A stretch of DNA of 64,000 bases from Rahnella inusitata_A (lineage in GTDB: Bacteria; Pseudomonadota; Gammaproteobacteria; Enterobacterales; Enterobacteriaceae): the NCBI RefSeq assembly GCF_965118895.1, contig NZ_CBCPJJ010000008.1:124001-188000 (forward strand), in the 5' to 3' direction. A program made the position numbers and the translations under genes. Each line of letters opens with the position of its first letter. The first letter of the stretch is position 1. Below are positions 6,585 through 15,060 of the stretch, in pieces. The notes beneath the pieces were generated by a model. It worked only from the letters and a program-made list of their open reading frames with translations. It ran no database searches and was not told the origin of the DNA.

Positions 6585-9548
6585 ATGAAGAAGCAAAAGA
6601 TTTCTTCGGTGAACTGTTGCAGGACGCTCCTGACCATCCTGATAAGCCTGGGCTTTTCCGGGACGGTTGTAGCGGGGTGTGATATCACCCAGCCCGCGTC
6701 CGGCCAGAGCGTGACGTGCTCGGTCAGCACGCCGAATCCTTCTGTGACGGGGGTCACGGCGGTGACGGGAAGTGACAATGTCACGGTGAATATTGATACT
6801 GGCACTATTCTGAATTTAAGCGATCAAAACGGTGTGCTGATCTACAGCAACAGCTCAGTTTTTCAACGTGGCACGCTGAATATCAGCAACGACAGTTTTG
6901 ACGGCATATCCTCCCGCCTTTCCGGCAACGTCATTGAGAATTTCGGCACTATCAACACGCAGGGCGTGGAATCAGAAGCACTCTTTATTTCTGGCACCGA
7001 CAATCAGGCCATCAATCAGTCCGGCGGGATGATCACCACCTCCGGGGATGATTCCAGCGGAATGATAAGCTTCAGAGCCTCGACCACCGACGTTGGTGAT
7101 AATCAGCTGACCAATGCGGGCATGATTTCCACGTCAGGCGCGGGCTCAGCGGGGATGTTTGCGCAGGGCACCGGCAACCGGCTGACCAACACCGGCAGCA
7201 TTAGTACCACCGGCGACAACGCCTCCGGCATGCAAGTGAACGGCAACGGGAATCTTCTCGATAACCGCGGAACAATCGTCACGCAGGGGCGCGCGGCGAA
7301 CGGCATTAATGCAGGCGGTGGCACCGAGCTTGGTAGCGTCACCAACGCCGGGGCGATCACCACGTCGGGGGTGTTCGCCAACGGCGTGTATTTCGATAAT
7401 GCCGGGACGTTCACCAACGCGGCGGATGGCAACATTACCAGCAGCGCCGCGCGTGGCGTGCTGGCGACGGCGGGCGGCACGCTGACAAACCACGGTGAAA
7501 TCCGTGCGTGGCGCGACGGGATAGACAGCTACTACGGCGTCGCGACCATCACCAATACCGGTTCCATCACCTCTGACAATGAGCGCGCCGTGCATTTCGA
7601 CAGCGACGACAACGGCACGCTGATTAACAGTGGCGATCTCACTGGCAACGGCGTCGCGGTGCAGTTTTCCGGTGGCACCGACACCTTCATCTGGCAAAAC
7701 GGCGGTGCGATCACCGGCTCGGTAGATATGGCCGCAGGCGACGACACCGCAACACTGATCAATATGGACGACAGCAGTTTGACGGCAATGCCCGCTCTCG
7801 ACGGTGGCACCGGTAACGACCGGCTGACGCTCGATAACGCCCGGCTCAGCCAGCCATCACGTTTTATCCAGTGGGAAAGCCTGCTGCTGCAAAACGCGGC
7901 GCAACTGACCCTCAACACACCGCTGGTTATGGGGGATGCGCAGAGCGGAACCGGCAGCGTCAGTATTGATGCCACCAGCGCTTTACTGGCGGGGGGTCAG
8001 AGCGCCGCAAGTATCGCCAGTTTTAGCGGCGAAAATGACGTCAGCGTCACGAACGCCGGCACGATAGATCTGACCAACGGCGGCAACAGCACTGCGGACC
8101 GGCTGACGATTAATGGCAATTACGTCGGCAACAACGGCGTACTCAAACTGCAAACCGTGCTCAACGGTGATGATTCGGCCTCAGACCGGCTGGTGATTTC
8201 CGGCGGGCAGGCGAGCGGCAGCACGCAGATCCAGGTGACGAACGTCGGCGGGACGGGCGCCGCAACGCTGAATTCCGGCATTATGCTGGTCGAAGCCACC
8301 AACGGCGCGACCACCACAACCGGCGCGTTTGCGCTGGCGGGCGGCTCGGTATCCGCCGGTGCCTACGAGTATCTGCTGTTTCGCGGCAGCAGCGACGATG
8401 CCCAGGGCTGGTATCTGCGTAATTCACTGATCGTCCCGCCGACCACGCCGCCGGTGACCCCTCCTGTGACGCCCCCGGTAAATCCTCCTGTGACGCCGCC
8501 AACCACACCACCGGTGACTTCTCCTGAAATCCCGCCGGTGACGACACCGGGCACGCCGCCCGAGATCCCACCGGTGACGTCGCCGGTCGTCCCAACCGCG
8601 CCGCCGGTGGGCACTGTCGTTCCGCTCTACCGACAGGAAGCGCCGCTGTATCAGGCGGTCTCTCCGCTGGCGCAGCAGATAGGTCTGCATCAGATCAGCA
8701 CATTCCATGAGCGGCAGGGCGAGGTGAACACCCAGGGTCAGGCGGCCGGCTGGGCGCGAACCTTTGGTGTTCACAGTGAACAATCGTGGTCGGGCGCGAC
8801 ATCCCCGGCGTTCGACGGCAATTACGCCGGGCTTCAGGTCGGGCAGGATTTGCTGGCGGGCAATCGTGATAACGCCGGTGTGTTCTATGGCTATACCCGT
8901 GCAAAAGGCATTGTGAAAGGGTTTGTCAATGGTCGCCGCGACGCCTGGGCCGGAGATCTGACGCTGGAAGGCAACAGCGCAGGCGTGTACTGGACGCATC
9001 ACTGGGATTCACTGGCGTATGTGGATGCGGTGCTGGTTCACACCTGGCTGAACGGGTCAACCACCTCCGGGCGCAGGGTGGACGCAGACATCGGCGGTAA
9101 ACTCTGGTCGGCTTCGCTGGAGGCGGGCTATCCGGTCCCGATGGCGGATAACTGGTCGCTTGAACCGCAGGCGCAGTTCATCACCCAGCGGCTGAATCTC
9201 GATGACAGCACCGACAGCATTTCAGACATTCATTACAGCGATGACACCACCTACACCGGGCGCGTCGGCGCACGATTGCAGGGGAACTACGGCGAGCTGG
9301 GTAAACGCCTGATGCCGTTCGTGAGAGTCAACCTGTGGCACGACTTCAACGGCACCAGCACCGTCACGCTGGGCAATGACACCCTGAGTCAGGACGAAGG
9401 CAGTACGGCACTGGAAGTCGGCGTCGGCGTGGCCGCCAGCCTGAGCCGCCAGATTGAACTTTACTCAGCCGTCAGTCATACCAGCGACGATGACAGCGAA
9501 CACCGGCAGGATGTCAGCGGTAATCTGGGGGTGAAAATAATCTGGTAA
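6585..9548 (+). CDS. Type V secretion autotransporter (987 aa)
   Basis: A predicted outer-membrane autotransporter. Residues 1-31 form a signal peptide ending near VVAG. Residues about 32-610 are a Gly/Ser/Thr/Asn-rich passenger with many short degenerate repeats of the kind N-x-G-x-I-x-T-x-G (for example NTGSISTTGDNASGMQVNG), as expected for a parallel beta-helix. Residues about 617-675 form a proline-threonine linker with tandem PPVTPP units. The last roughly 280 residues make the autotransporter beta-barrel, starting near GQAAGWARTFGVHSEQSW and ending in IIW with an aromatic C-terminus. The ATG follows a GGGGTAGGGA ribosome site. The passenger's function (adhesin or enzyme) cannot be read; no catalytic motif was seen. 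Confidence 0.9.
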   Translation: MKKQKISSVNCCRTLLTILISLGFSGTVVAGCDITQPASGQSVTCSVSTPNPSVTGVTAVTGSDNVTVNIDTGTILNLSDQNGVLIYSNSSVFQRGTLNISNDSFDGISSRLSGNVIENFGTINTQGVESEALFISGTDNQAINQSGGMITTSGDDSSGMISFRASTTDVGDNQLTNAGMISTSGAGSAGMFAQGTGNRLTNTGSISTTGDNASGMQVNGNGNLLDNRGTIVTQGRAANGINAGGGTELGSVTNAGAITTSGVFANGVYFDNAGTFTNAADGNITSSAARGVLATAGGTLTNHGEIRAWRDGIDSYYGVATITNTGSITSDNERAVHFDSDDNGTLINSGDLTGNGVAVQFSGGTDTFIWQNGGAITGSVDMAAGDDTATLINMDDSSLTAMPALDGGTGNDRLTLDNARLSQPSRFIQWESLLLQNAAQLTLNTPLVMGDAQSGTGSVSIDATSALLAGGQSAASIASFSGENDVSVTNAGTIDLTNGGNSTADRLTINGNYVGNNGVLKLQTVLNGDDSASDRLVISGGQASGSTQIQVTNVGGTGAATLNSGIMLVEATNGATTTTGAFALAGGSVSAGAYEYLLFRGSSDDAQGWYLRNSLIVPPTTPPVTPPVTPPVNPPVTPPTTPPVTSPEIPPVTTPGTPPEIPPVTSPVVPTAPPVGTVVPLYRQEAPLYQAVSPLAQQIGLHQISTFHERQGEVNTQGQAAGWARTFGVHSEQSWSGATSPAFDGNYAGLQVGQDLLAGNRDNAGVFYGYTRAKGIVKGFVNGRRDAWAGDLTLEGNSAGVYWTHHWDSLAYVDAVLVHTWLNGSTTSGRRVDADIGGKLWSASLEAGYPVPMADNWSLEPQAQFITQRLNLDDSTDSISDIHYSDDTTYTGRVGARLQGNYGELGKRLMPFVRVNLWHDFNGTSTVTLGNDTLSQDEGSTALEVGVGVAASLSRQIELYSAVSHTSDDDSEHRQDVSGNLGVKIIW

Positions 9549-9876
9549 GTCCGTCGCGGGCATTAAAAAACCGGCTCACTGGCCGGTTTGCATTCGCAAA
9601 AACATCAGAACATTGTTGCGTTAAATATTTTAACGCTAACCCCAGACTAGGCCGATGTACGCAGATAGATACCTTTAACGCCATTTAATTTGAGTTATGC
9701 GAAAGGGAGATGCGTGAAAAATGCGTTCTGCGACAGGGGTTCTGAGTTATCCGGAAAAACAAATGTCTCCAATGTGGGATATCATGCGTTATGCATTAAT
9801 TGGAAACGGCCGGGCGAATAGAGATCCGTTCACACTCCATTCCAGATTATTCACCTAACTCAATGAAATAAAAATT
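9549..9876 (+). other. Intergenic region before the LysR gene
   Basis: This 328-bp gap has no convincing ORF. It holds the autotransporter terminator (9568-9589) and a perfect 8-bp palindrome, GCGTTAAA-TAT-TTTAACGC, at 9618-9636. The palindrome resembles a regulator binding site and is a candidate autoregulatory operator of the LysR protein, but nothing in the sequence proves which protein binds it. The rest is AT-rich leader DNA. Confidence 0.4.
9568..9589. terminator. Autotransporter terminator
   Basis: An 8-bp inverted repeat (AAACCGGC/GCCGGTTT, 6-nt loop) lies about 20 nt after the autotransporter stop and is preceded by an A-run, so it may act in both directions. Confidence 0.7.
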
Positions 9877-10788
9877 TTGGACATCAAACAGCTCATCTAT
9901 TTATGTAATCTCGAACGCGAGCGGCATTTTGGCCGGGCGGCGGAAGCCAGTTTTGTCAGTCAGCCGACGCTGTCGATGCGCTTAAAAAATCTCGAGAAAG
10001 AACTCGGGCTGAACCTTATCAACCGTGGCAATAACTTTGAAGGTTTCACCGCCGAAGGGCTGCGGGTGCTGAGCTGGGCGCGGGAAATCGTGGCGGTGTA
10101 TGAAGGGCTGAAGCTGGAAGTGGAATCGCTTAAGCAGGGCATGAGTGGCACGTTACGCATCGGCGTGATGCCGCAGTGCAGCGTTTCTCTGGCGCAGCTT
10201 ATCAAAGCGGTGAGTCTGGTGCATCCGGGGCTGGATTACCGGGTGTCTGAAGTGAGCGCCGATCAGCTGATCGAGGCGCTTAGCAGCCATTCGGTGGACG
10301 TCGGCATCGGATTTTTCGAATTCTCTACCCTCAATGAACTGCGCTTCCAGCTGGTGCCGATCGATGACGGCGGTGTTGACGTGGTTTATCACCCGGATCA
10401 CTTCCCGGAGTTGCAAAAGCTCAGTCTGATCAGCGCCGAAGAGGCCGTGGCGTTGCCGCTGTGCCTGTCCGAACCGAGCCGCTATTTTCGCCGCTATCTG
10501 GATAATTTCTTTCGTCAGGCCGGGCTGGAGCTGCATCCACGTCTGGAAAGTACCTCGATATTCCAGCTGATGCAGGGCGTTTTTGTCGGCATCGGCTGTG
10601 CGCTGGTGCCACGCGGGCATCTGATCGACGAAATGAATCCGGCGCTGAAACGTTGTCCGCTGGATATCACGCCGATGAGCCGCCATGCCGCACTGGTGGT
10701 TGCCGAAGCAGGGCGGTCAACACCGCTGGCGCAGCACTTCTTCACCGCTGCCGGTCTGTGGTTAGCGCAGCAGCAGATTCAGAAATAA
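9877..10788 (+). CDS. LysR-family transcriptional regulator with TTG start
   Basis: A 303-residue LysR-type regulator. The winged helix-turn-helix is at residues 1-60 (HFGRAAEASFVSQPTLSMRLKNLEKELG), followed by a linker helix and an effector-binding domain (about 90-295). The frame starts at TTG (9877-9879): the encoded MDIKQLIYLCNLERERHFGRAAEA is the normal N-terminus of the family, and the only nearby ATG (9863) hits a stop after two codons. No strong ribosome site is visible, so translation may be weak. The autotransporter upstream and the YjjA-like gene downstream run in the same direction; its target genes are unknown. Confidence 0.88.
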   Translation: MDIKQLIYLCNLERERHFGRAAEASFVSQPTLSMRLKNLEKELGLNLINRGNNFEGFTAEGLRVLSWAREIVAVYEGLKLEVESLKQGMSGTLRIGVMPQCSVSLAQLIKAVSLVHPGLDYRVSEVSADQLIEALSSHSVDVGIGFFEFSTLNELRFQLVPIDDGGVDVVYHPDHFPELQKLSLISAEEAVALPLCLSEPSRYFRRYLDNFFRQAGLELHPRLESTSIFQLMQGVFVGIGCALVPRGHLIDEMNPALKRCPLDITPMSRHAALVVAEAGRSTPLAQHFFTAAGLWLAQQQIQK

Positions 10789-10893
10789 ACCAATACTATT
10801 CAGTGCAGCTTTATCTCATGAAATCCTATTGATGTAATGAATGTTTGGGGTCAAGCTTTGCGTTATGACTTAAGTGAAATGGATGGAATAAAA

Positions 10894-11391
10894 ATGAAAG
10901 CATTAAAGACGGTGATTCTTGCAGTGGCGACGAGCGGTATTTTACTGGCAGGCGGCGCGCAGGCGTCGAATAATCTGCTCGGGCAACTTCAGCAGGCGGC
11001 TAACGAAGGGCTGAACGGTGCGGGCAAGAACACCAACAGCACCGGCACGACATCTTCGCTGACCTCACTGCTTAGCGGCGGGGACAGCGCACTGACTTCG
11101 ACCAGCGCCAACAACGTGGCAGGTGTGTTGCAGTACTGCGTGAAAAACAACGTACTTTCCAAAGCCAGCACCGATAATGTGAAAGACCAGCTGTTAAGCA
11201 AACTGGGCATCCAGACCGCCTCCGGCGCACAAAGCCAGGATTACCAGCAGGGGCTGGGTGGCTTGCTGAAAACCGGTAAAGATCAAAGTGTGGATCTGAA
11301 TAATCTGGGCAGCGGATTGACGCAGGTGAAAGAGAAAGTCAAAACCAAAGCATGTGATGTGGTGCTGAAGCAGGCCAAATCGTTTATTTGA
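10894..11391 (+). CDS. YjjA-like exported DUF2501 protein
   Basis: A predicted 165-residue periplasmic protein. A signal peptide (MKALKTVILAVATSGILLAGGAQAS) is followed by a low-complexity Gly/Ser/Thr/Asn stretch and then a helical domain with two cysteines (QYCVKNN and KACDVVL) that could form a disulfide. The pattern fits DUF2501 proteins such as E. coli YjjA, whose role is not established. The frame is open upstream to 10837, but the ATG at 10894 is chosen because it begins the signal peptide and has GGATGGA just upstream. Confidence 0.8.
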   Translation: MKALKTVILAVATSGILLAGGAQASNNLLGQLQQAANEGLNGAGKNTNSTGTTSSLTSLLSGGDSALTSTSANNVAGVLQYCVKNNVLSKASTDNVKDQLLSKLGIQTASGAQSQDYQQGLGGLLKTGKDQSVDLNNLGSGLTQVKEKVKTKACDVVLKQAKSFI

Positions 11392-11441
11392 TTTTTGCTG
11401 TTGGCGCAGCAAATAGCGGCCTGTAAGGCTGACTGCGAAAG

Positions 11442-11970
11442 TTTCGGTTTCTCAATAACGGTTATCAATCGGCCTTCCGCGCCGAAACCGACCAAAGAGG
11501 GCTAAGACGAGCCCTCTTTGGAATCTCCACGTCTTAAACTGCGCGCTGCCGCTTGCTGGCTATGTTTCAGGTAGCACAGCGACAGGCTGGAAATCTTGCC
11601 GCTGCGCGGTACCTTCGTTTCGGGATTGCAGCCTCAGGTCTGCAACCTCTCACTCAGCAAGATTTCTGAATCGCCCGCACGATCTTAAATTCAAAAGAAA
11701 AATGGTTTTATCTTTTAGAAAAGTAGATTGGCGCGCTCAAAAATGGCACCGAATGAATGGTTCGAGACCTTAGGCTCGAAGCCTGAAATTCGGGAATCGC
11801 GCAGCGATGACATTTTGCGCCACTCACTGATGCACCGGAAGATGTCCGTCGTGCCTGTGATAACGCGCAGTGAAAAAGCGAAGGGAGATCCAAGAGGGAA
11901 AAAGCACTTTTCCCTCTTGGTCGGTTTCGGCGCGAAAGGCCGGGTGATAACAGATATTGAAAAACCGAAA
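11442..11970. repeat. Dispersed inverted-arm repeat, copy 1
   Basis: The convergent gap between the YjjA-like gene and nth holds two diverged arms in inverted orientation. Both begin with TTTCGGTTTYTCAATA (left at 11442-11457, right as its complement at 11955-11970) and then CGCGCCGAAACCGACCAA. Each arm carries a strong hairpin near its outer end: 11 bp at 11492-11521 (CCAAAGAGGGC) and 13 bp at 11890-11920 (CCAAGAGGGAAAA). The arms relate to copies near 20.5-21.1 and 28.8-29.4 kb, sharing for example CCCTCTTTGGAATCTCC and GCCGCTGCGCGGT. No transposase is present. The flanking parts of the 11392-12043 gap hold nothing else apart from the nth terminator. Confidence 0.8.
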
Positions 11971-12019
11971 TTGTTTCGAACCAGCCCCTCGCTGCAAGCG
12001 AGAGAACAATTAAAATTTT

Positions 12020-12044
12020 AAAGGGATCCAAAGGGAATCCCTTT
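12020..12044 (-). terminator. nth terminator
   Basis: A perfect 8-bp inverted repeat (AAAGGGAT/ATCCCTTT) touches the nth stop codon and is followed on the minus strand by AAATTTTAATT. It would end the rsx-nth transcript. Confidence 0.65.
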
Positions 12045-12682
12045 CACTCCGCGTACACCTTCTCTTTGCTCTCGCACAAATCTTCGATCAGACAACTCCC
12101 GCATCGCGGCTTACGTGCAATACAGGTATATCGTCCGTGCAAAATTAGCCAGTGATGGCAATCGAGCATAAATTCCTTCGGGACGACTTTCAGCAATTTC
12201 TCTTCGACGTCTTCGACGGTTTTTCCCGGCGCGAACTTCGTCCGGTTGCAGACGCGGTAGATATGCGTGTCGACGGCAATCGTCGGCCAGCCGAAGGCGG
12301 TGTTAAGCACCACATTGGCGGTTTTACGCCCGACGCCTGGCAGGGCTTCCAGCGCGGCACGGTCTTCGGGAACCTCACCGTTGTGCTTTTCCAGCAAAAT
12401 GCGACAGGTTTTGATCACGTTCTCGGCTTTTGAATTGAACAGGCCGATGGTCTTGATGTATTCCTTCACGCCGTCCACGCCGAGTGCCAGAACGGAAGCA
12501 GGCGTATTGGCGACCGGATACAGCTTCGCGGTCGCTTTATTCACACTGACGTCCGTGGCCTGCGCGGAAAGTAGCACCGAAATCAACAGCTCAAACGGGG
12601 TGGTGTACACCAGTTCGGTGGTCGGGTGCGGATTGTTGTCCCGCAAACGGCTGAGGATCGCGACGCGCTTTTCCTTATTCAT
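12044..12682 (-). CDS. nth: Endonuclease III
   Basis: A DNA glycosylase/AP lyase (212 aa) that removes oxidised pyrimidines in base excision repair. The helix-hairpin-helix LPGVGRKTANVV contains the catalytic lysine, VDTHIYRVCNR carries the catalytic aspartate, and four cysteines spaced C-x6-C-x2-C-x5-C at the C-terminus (CIARKPRCGSCLIEDLC) bind the [4Fe-4S] cluster. The start MNKEKR matches E. coli Nth, so the ATG at 12680-12682 is preferred over an in-frame ATG two codons upstream. It overlaps the rsxE stop by 8 nt, as the last gene of the rsx operon. Confidence 0.97.
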   Translation of the reverse strand: MNKEKRVAILSRLRDNNPHPTTELVYTTPFELLISVLLSAQATDVSVNKATAKLYPVANTPASVLALGVDGVKEYIKTIGLFNSKAENVIKTCRILLEKHNGEVPEDRAALEALPGVGRKTANVVLNTAFGWPTIAVDTHIYRVCNRTKFAPGKTVEDVEEKLLKVVPKEFMLDCHHWLILHGRYTCIARKPRCGSCLIEDLCESKEKVYAE

Positions 12683-13373
12683 GCACACTTCCTTTTGGCA
12701 GAGTTTCTTCAGCCGCGACGTGCTGCACGGCTTTGCGCGCTTTCATGCGCTGGTCGATCAGATATTTGCCTGCCAGCAGCAGGCCGAGGCCGATAAAGGC
12801 GCCCGGTGGCAGCATCGCCAGCAAGAACGGGTTGTCCAAATGAATCACTTCTACGCGCAGTACCTTCGCCCAACTGCCGAGCAGTAAATCAGCGCCGTTA
12901 AATAACACGCCGCTGCCGAGAATTTCACGCATGGAACCTAGCACGAACATCGCACAGGTCGCGCCGAGGCCGGTCATCGCGCCGTCGAGCGCCGCCAGAT
13001 GTACCGGGCTGCTTGCCGCGCAGGCTTCCGCCCGTCCGACCACAATGCAGTTAGTGACGATGAGCGGAATGAAGATCCCCAGCGCCTGATAAAGACCAAA
13101 CGCATAGGCGTTGATCAGCATCTGCACGGTACTGACCACCGAAGCGATAATCAGCACGTAAATCGGAATACGGATTTCATCCGGGATCCACTTACGGAAC
13201 GCCGAAATCATGGCGTTGGTGCAGGTCAGCACCAGCGTGGTCGCCAGCCCCAGCCCTAAGGCGTTGGTTGCGGTGGACGTCACGGCCAGCAGCGGACAAA
13301 GCCCCAGCAGCTGCACCAGCGAGGAGTTATTGGTCCACAGACCCTGAACGATTATCTTTTTGGCTTCACTCAT
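12675..13373 (-). CDS. rsxE: Electron transport complex subunit RsxE
   Basis: A six-helix inner-membrane subunit (232 aa; E. coli 231) of the Rsx/Rnf electron-transfer complex, which passes electrons across the membrane and, in E. coli, keeps SoxR reduced. It is homologous to RsxA; the paired motifs QLLGLCPLLAVTS and PLIVTNCIVVGRAEA are clear, including the membrane cysteines that bind a [2Fe-2S] cluster between RsxA and RsxE. The frame is open further upstream, but the ATG at 13371-13373 (MSEAKKIIVQGLW) matches the family start and overlaps rsxG by 8 nt. Confidence 0.95.
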   Translation of the reverse strand: MSEAKKIIVQGLWTNNSSLVQLLGLCPLLAVTSTATNALGLGLATTLVLTCTNAMISAFRKWIPDEIRIPIYVLIIASVVSTVQMLINAYAFGLYQALGIFIPLIVTNCIVVGRAEACAASSPVHLAALDGAMTGLGATCAMFVLGSMREILGSGVLFNGADLLLGSWAKVLRVEVIHLDNPFLLAMLPPGAFIGLGLLLAGKYLIDQRMKARKAVQHVAAEETLPKGSVHE

Positions 13374-13998
13374 CACGGGCTCCACAAGGGGTGAGGTGGG
13401 AAAGCTGAGACGGTACCGTCCCGATAAATAATGCGGTGCGTTTAACGGAACGCACCACCGCGCGCGGAGTAATGGTCGCGCCGGTGAACTGATCAAACAT
13501 ACCGCCGTCTTTTTTCACTGCCCAGCGCGCATCACTTGCGCCGTTGACGGTCTGATTGGCGAAATGCTTGATCCAGTCGGAAATACGCACTTCAATTTTG
13601 TCGCCCAGGCCCGGCGTTTCATGCTGTTCCAGCACGCGAGAACCGTACACGTTGCCGTTAAAATCCGCGGCAACCAGTAACTGAATGGCACCGGAGTAAC
13701 CGTCTGGCGCGGTGGTTTCTACCACGGCAGCGACCGGTTTACCGGCTTTGCGCGCCAGATACATCCGGTGTGGTGTAGCGGTGCCGAGGGATTCATCAGT
13801 GACGTTGTAACATTCATCCTGCAAGTTGTTATCATATACGCTGGCAGGAATGACCTGATCGAACAACGTTTTTTGCTGTAACAGCGCCTGATGTTCAATC
13901 GTCGGCTTGGTCATCAGATTGACCAGAGCGGTCATACCGGTCATCAGGGCGCCAAAAAATGCCAGGATCAGGCCGTGGCGTCGCATTGTAGCTAACAT
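13366..13998 (-). CDS. rsxG: Electron transport complex subunit RsxG
   Basis: A membrane-anchored periplasmic flavoprotein (210 aa) of the Rsx/Rnf complex. One N-terminal transmembrane helix (about 8-28) is followed by an FMN-binding domain. The covalent FMN attachment motif is FTGATITP, in which the second threonine carries the flavin, and DGYSGAIQLLV and HHETPGLGDKI-like segments are conserved (here EQHETPGLGDKI). It lies between rsxD and rsxE in the operon. Confidence 0.95.
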   Translation of the reverse strand: MLATMRRHGLILAFFGALMTGMTALVNLMTKPTIEHQALLQQKTLFDQVIPASVYDNNLQDECYNVTDESLGTATPHRMYLARKAGKPVAAVVETTAPDGYSGAIQLLVAADFNGNVYGSRVLEQHETPGLGDKIEVRISDWIKHFANQTVNGASDARWAVKKDGGMFDQFTGATITPRAVVRSVKRTALFIGTVPSQLSHLTPCGARDE

Positions 13999-14007
13999 AA
14001 TTCTTCC

Positions 14008-15060
14008 TCAGCGATGCCCGTAAACGCGCGGCTGCGTGTAGTGATCAATCAACGGCACGGTAATGTTGGCCAGCAGAACGGCAAAGGCCACGCCGTCAGG
14101 ATAACCGCCGTAAGTGCGGATAAGCCACATCAGTAAACCAATCAACGCACCAAATATCAGACGACCTTTCGGCGTGGTTGACGCGGTGACCGGATCGGTC
14201 GCGATAAAGAAAGCGCCCAGCATCGTTGCACCAGAGAACAGGCCCACCAGCGGCGAGGAGTAGCTCTCCGGCGCCAGACCCCAGGCGAGAGCGGCGCAGA
14301 ACGTCAGCATGCCGAGCATTGCCACCGGAATGTGCCAGCTGATGATTTTGCGCCACATCAGATACAGGCCACCGGCCAGGAACCCGAGGTTAATCCACTG
14401 CCAGCCGAGACCGGCCAGCGCGCCGCCAAACAGCGGGGTGGCAAGGATTTGATCGGCAGAATGGCCGGAGCGCAAACCGGTTTTGAACGCATCCAGCGGC
14501 GTTGCCTGCGTCACGCCATCGACGTTCATCTGTAACTGATATGCGCTCAGATCCTGACTGTTGTGACCGGTAAAAATGGTCAGCAGCGTGTCGGCAAAAC
14601 CGACGTGATGATGCTGCAACGCATCCGGCGGCAGCCAGGTGGTCATCTGTACCGGGAAGGAAATCAGCAGCACGACGTAACCGACCATCGCCGGGTTAAA
14701 CGGATTCTGCCCCAGACCCCCGTACAGTTGCTTGGCGATGATGATGGCGAAGATCGTGCCAAGCACCACCATCCACCAGGGGCCGAGCGGCGGCAGGCTG
14801 ATACCCAGCAGAACCGCCGTCAGCAGGGCGCTGTTATCGCCAAGACGTTTTTTTACCGGTTGTTTGCGTAGCTGCAATACCGCGCCTTCCGCCAGCAGCG
14901 CAATGGTGATTGCCAGCGCGAGCTGAACCAGCGTGCCATAACCGAAAAACCAGACCTGAGCGACCAGGCCGGGAATGCACGCCATAATCACCATCATCAT
15001 GATGGTGCTGGTGTTCTGGCGGTTATGTGTAAAAGGTGAACTTGCAATCCTGAAGGCCAT
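14008..15060 (-). CDS. rsxD: Electron transport complex subunit RsxD
   Basis: A polytopic inner-membrane subunit (350 aa; E. coli 352) of the Rsx/Rnf complex with about nine to ten hydrophobic segments and a covalently bound FMN in known homologues. Recognisable are the N-terminal SSPFTHNRQNTSTIMM, the GGLGQNPFNPAMVGYVVLL segment, the ATPLDAFKTG segment near the flavin threonine, and FFIATDPVTASTTPKGRLIFG. It begins directly after the rsxC stop with no gap. Confidence 0.96.
   Translation of the reverse strand: MAFRIASSPFTHNRQNTSTIMMMVIMACIPGLVAQVWFFGYGTLVQLALAITIALLAEGAVLQLRKQPVKKRLGDNSALLTAVLLGISLPPLGPWWMVVLGTIFAIIIAKQLYGGLGQNPFNPAMVGYVVLLISFPVQMTTWLPPDALQHHHVGFADTLLTIFTGHNSQDLSAYQLQMNVDGVTQATPLDAFKTGLRSGHSADQILATPLFGGALAGLGWQWINLGFLAGGLYLMWRKIISWHIPVAMLGMLTFCAALAWGLAPESYSSPLVGLFSGATMLGAFFIATDPVTASTTPKGRLIFGALIGLLMWLIRTYGGYPDGVAFAVLLANITVPLIDHYTQPRVYGHR

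Noticed and set aside
6842..8595. Several long minus-strand ORFs opposite the autotransporter
   Set aside because: They are shadows of the GC-rich repetitive passenger and barrel; no ribosome sites and compositions rich in Pro, Ala, Arg or Val.
8440..8600. Short tandem repeats resembling a CRISPR or VNTR array
   Set aside because: They encode the in-frame PPVTPP linker of the autotransporter; there are no spacers of even size and no cas genes.
11708..12031. ORFs of about 97-107 codons in repeat copy 1
   Set aside because: They read through hairpins of the repeat, differ between arms and have no ribosome site; treated as part of the repeat.
13374..13496. Extended start of rsxE
   Set aside because: It would overlap rsxG by more than 120 bp; MSEAKK matches the family start.
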